This document shows positions 5,220 through 7,339 of a DNA stretch of 7,339 bases, in pieces. Position 1 is the stretch's first letter. Every line of letters starts with the position of its first letter. This DNA is from Chloroflexota bacterium (GTDB lineage: Bacteria; Chloroflexota; Anaerolineae; Anaerolineales; DRMV01). Position numbers and translations under genes: made by a program. The notes beneath the pieces are model-generated. The model saw only the letters and a program-made list of their open reading frames with translations. It had not been told where the DNA came from and searched no databases. The DNA lies in the NCBI GenBank assembly GCA_013154225.1, contig JAADCW010000046.1, positions 1 to 7,339 of the forward strand, written 5' to 3'.

Positions 5220-5594
5220 ATGGCCCAAACACGAGCGGAGCAAATGGTAGCCCGCCTGGAAAGCATGCAAGCCGCAGTGCCCGACATTGAAGCGTCGGCT
5301 GTGGTTTCGGTAGATGGCCTGGTCATCGCCTCGGCTTTACCCGCCGACACAGAAGAAGACCGGGTTTCGGCTATGTCGGCAGCCATGCTCAGCCTGGGCG
5401 AACGCATTGCCAAAGAATTAGGCCGGGGCACCGTAGAGCAAGTTTACATCAAAGGTGACAACGGCTACGTGGTACTGACTGCAGTTGGAGAAGAGGCCGT
5501 TTTGACGGTGCTGGCGCGCAAAGAAGGGAAACTGGGGCTCATCTTCCTGGAAATGCGCCGAGCCGCCGAAGACCTGGAACGCCTGGTCAGTTAG
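5220..5594 (+). CDS. Roadblock/LC7 domain protein
   Basis: A 124-residue single-domain Roadblock/LC7 protein. The whole length fits the fold: an N-terminal helix (RAEQMVARLESMQAAVPDI), the strand pair AVVSVDGLVIASALP (27-41), a central helix (EDRVSAMSAAMLSLGERIAKELGRG, about 46-70), strands around QVYIKGDNGYVVLTAVG (74-90) and AVLTVLARKEGKLGLIFLEM (93-112), and a closing helix RRAAEDLERLV. Family knowledge: bacterial members dimerise and often act with small MglA/Cvn-type GTPases or sensor kinases, as in polarity or signalling modules. No GTPase or kinase gene adjoins this one, so it appears orphaned. The ATG follows AAGGAGG (5208-5214) by 5 bases. An intrinsic terminator lies directly downstream, so the gene ends its transcript. 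The partner and cellular role are unknown. Confidence 0.92.
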   Translation: MAQTRAEQMVARLESMQAAVPDIEASAVVSVDGLVIASALPADTEEDRVSAMSAAMLSLGERIAKELGRGTVEQVYIKGDNGYVVLTAVGEEAVLTVLARKEGKLGLIFLEMRRAAEDLERLVS

Positions 5595-5619
5595 ACCACC
5601 CTCCACAATCAGCCAAACC

Positions 5620-5658
5620 TCGGGAGGACGCCGCAACCACGGTCCTCCCGATTTCTTT
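5620..5658 (+). terminator. Intrinsic terminator after the Roadblock gene
   Basis: TCGGGAGGAC (5620-5629) pairs perfectly with GTCCTCCCGA (5642-5651) over a 12-base loop and is followed by TTTCTTT. It begins 26 bases after the stop and lies 57 bases before the pyrG start, so readthrough into pyrG is also possible. Confidence 0.9.
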
Positions 5659-5671
5659 GCACCGCCCTCCC

Positions 5672-5685
5672 ACGCCGCACGGCGT
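5672..5685 (+). other. Small hairpin in the pyrG leader
   Basis: ACGCC (5672-5676) and GGCGT (5681-5685) close a GCAC loop 16 bases before the pyrG ribosome binding site; CCCCCTATTTTG follows. It is short and could be chance. No convincing promoter with both boxes is visible between the terminator and pyrG. Confidence 0.25.
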
Positions 5686-5701
5686 AAGCCCCCTATTTTG
5701 C

Positions 5702-5708
5702 AGGAGGT
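5702..5708 (+). promoter_or_regulatory. pyrG ribosome binding site (GTG start)
   Basis: AGGAGGT 6 bases before the GTG at 5715. It supports the GTG as the true start; no ATG in frame lies near it, and the translation MTTKYIFVTGG begins exactly like the family. Confidence 0.9.
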
Positions 5709-5714
5709 TTCCCC

Positions 5715-7331
5715 GTGACCACCAAATACATTTTCGTGACCGGCGGCGTCCTGAGTTCCGTAGGCAAAGGCGTCACCGCTGCAGCCCTGGGCCGCGCCCT
5801 CAAAGAGCGCGGCTTCTCGGTGTCGGCACAAAAACTCGACCCCTATATCAACGTGGACCCCGGCACCATGAGCCCTTACCAGCACGGCGAGGTCTACGTG
5901 CTGGATGACGGCGCAGAAACCGACCTTGACCTGGGGCACTACGAACGCTTCATGGACGTCAGCCTCAACCGCTACAGCAATGTCACCACCGGCCAAGTCT
6001 ATGCCGATGTCATTGCCAAAGAACGCCGTGGCGACTTCCTGGGCGGCACCATCCAAGTCATTCCCCACATCACTAACGAAATCAAACACCGCATAGCCCA
6101 AGTTGCCCACACCACCAACGCAGAAATTGTAATTGTGGAAGTCGGCGGCACCGTGGGCGACATTGAATCCCTCCCCTTCATCGAAGCCCTCCGCCAAATG
6201 CGGGCAGATATTGGCCGCGAAAACACCCTCTTCATCCATGTTACCTGGCTGCCCTACATCAAAAGCACCGGCGAACTCAAAACCAAACCCACCCAACACT
6301 CGGTGCGGGAACTCCGCTCGCTGGGCATCCAGCCCGACATGATCGTTGCCCGCTCCGACTACCCCATCTCACAAAACGTCGTCAACAAAATCGCGCTCTT
6401 CTGCGACGTCGAACCCCAAGCCGTGGTGCCCATGGTCACCACCGACGTCCTTTACGAAGTCCCCCTGCTGGTGGAAGCCAGCGGCATGGCCGACTATGTC
6501 CTCGACCGCCTGGGGCTGGAAGCCCGCCAAAAACCCGACTGGCGTGCGTGGGAAGCCCTGGTCAACGAAGCCCGTCGGAAGGACAAGCCCAAAGTGCGCA
6601 TTGCTTTGGTCGGTAAATACGTGGAACTCCACGATGCCTACCTCAGCGTGCGGGAAGCCCTCTATCACGCGGGCCTGGCCCTTGGGCTGGACGTGGACAT
6701 CGCCTGGGTGCACTCTGCTGATTTGGAAAAAGGCCGCAACTGGGAACCCGTGCGCCAGGCCGACGGCATCTTGGTGCCCGGCGGCTTTGGCGATCGCGGT
6801 ATCGAGGGCAAGATTTTGGCCGCGCGCTACGCCCGCGAACACAAGGTGCCCTATTTCGGCCTTTGCCTGGGTATGCAACTCATGGTTGTGGAATTTGCCC
6901 GCCACGTTTTAGGCGACGAAAGCGCCAACTCCACCGAATTCGACCCTGGCACGCCGCATCCGGTCATTGACCTGATGCCCGATCAGCGCGGCATTGTGGA
7001 CATGGGGGGGACCATGCGGCTGGGGCTCTACCCCTGCCGCCTTCAGCCCGAAACCCGAGCGGCCGAAGCCTACGGCACCGACGAGGTTTTAGAGCGCCAT
7101 CGCCATCGCTTTGAATTCAACAACGCCTATCGGGAAACCCTCGGCCAGGCGGGGATGGTTTTCTCAGGGCTTTCGCCTGATGAGCGCCTGGTAGAAATTG
7201 CCGAACTACGCGATCATCCCTTCATGCTGGGCACCCAATTCCACCCCGAATTTCTCTCTCGCCCTAACCGGCCTCATCCCCTCTTTGTCGCCTTCCTTCA
7301 GGCCGCGGCTAAACACAGCAAAGAGGCATAA
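5715..7331 (+). CDS. pyrG: CTP synthase (glutamine-hydrolysing)
   Basis: A complete 538-residue CTP synthase, close to the usual 535-550. It aminates UTP to CTP with ATP and glutamine, the last step of pyrimidine nucleotide synthesis, in the cytoplasm. The N-terminal synthetase domain (1 to about 270) begins KYIFVTGGVLSSVGKG with the ATP loop at 10-19, then KLDPYINVDPGTMSP (40-54), GHYERF (74-79), GGTIQVIPHIT (110-120) and EVGGTVGDIES (142-152), where Glu142 is the expected Mg ligand. The glutaminase domain (about 295-538) is class I: PGGFGDRG (355-362), FGLCLGMQ with nucleophile Cys384, and GTQFHPEF with His510 and Glu512 completing the triad. It starts with GTG. Its known feedback control by CTP and activation by GTP are family knowledge. 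All key residues are intact. Confidence 0.98.
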   Translation: MTTKYIFVTGGVLSSVGKGVTAAALGRALKERGFSVSAQKLDPYINVDPGTMSPYQHGEVYVLDDGAETDLDLGHYERFMDVSLNRYSNVTTGQVYADVIAKERRGDFLGGTIQVIPHITNEIKHRIAQVAHTTNAEIVIVEVGGTVGDIESLPFIEALRQMRADIGRENTLFIHVTWLPYIKSTGELKTKPTQHSVRELRSLGIQPDMIVARSDYPISQNVVNKIALFCDVEPQAVVPMVTTDVLYEVPLLVEASGMADYVLDRLGLEARQKPDWRAWEALVNEARRKDKPKVRIALVGKYVELHDAYLSVREALYHAGLALGLDVDIAWVHSADLEKGRNWEPVRQADGILVPGGFGDRGIEGKILAARYAREHKVPYFGLCLGMQLMVVEFARHVLGDESANSTEFDPGTPHPVIDLMPDQRGIVDMGGTMRLGLYPCRLQPETRAAEAYGTDEVLERHRHRFEFNNAYRETLGQAGMVFSGLSPDERLVEIAELRDHPFMLGTQFHPEFLSRPNRPHPLFVAFLQAAAKHSKEA

Positions 7332-7339
7332 ACACCGGC

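Noticed and set aside
5418..6299. 293-residue minus-strand open frame opposite the Roadblock gene and pyrG
   Set aside because: It crosses a terminator hairpin and is the antisense shadow of two well-supported genes; no protein-family signal.

Overview
The window is an ordinary-looking stretch of bacterial chromosome with G+C-rich coding sequence (codons ending in C or G dominate). It carries housekeeping genes for the TCA cycle, fatty-acid synthesis, isoprenoid synthesis and CTP synthesis, plus three small or poorly characterised genes. The gene set fits a Chloroflexota bacterium, perhaps of the Anaerolineae type: a type 2 isopentenyl-diphosphate isomerase next to a DDYLGIWGD-type prenyl synthase, an orphan Roadblock/LC7 protein, and a small lipoprotein with a Pro/Thr linker. 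That placement is inference from family resemblance; no rRNA or lineage marker is present. I see no mobile element, CRISPR array, tRNA or rRNA.

Layout. Bases 1-1318 hold the 3' part of sucC and all of sucD, overlapping by ATGA, closed by a strong intrinsic terminator (1338-1378). On the minus strand follow a lipoprotein gene (1461-1907) and acpP (2132-2371). A nested hairpin between them probably terminates acpP. Bases 2372-2494 are a compact divergent control region: acpP leaves on the minus strand and fni on the plus strand. Their two TTGACA -35 boxes lie back to back, 5 bp apart, inside a 46-bp imperfect palindrome.

fni (2495-3526) and a C15-C20-type polyprenyl diphosphate synthase (3548-4567) form a two-gene isoprenoid operon: isomerisation of IPP to DMAPP, then chain elongation. 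After a 294-bp gap with several possible RNA hairpins come a 76-residue helical protein of unknown function (4862-5092) and a stand-alone Roadblock/LC7 protein (5220-5594), which has its own terminator (5620-5658). pyrG, CTP synthase, with a GTG start (5715-7331), closes the window and is complete.

The most interesting signal is the acpP/fni divergent promoter, because it could tie fatty-acid and isoprenoid synthesis to a single regulator. The unknown 76-residue protein beside the orphan Roadblock protein comes second: both have a similar GGTTCTGT...GTCA element upstream. Nothing here clearly amounts to a new multi-gene system.
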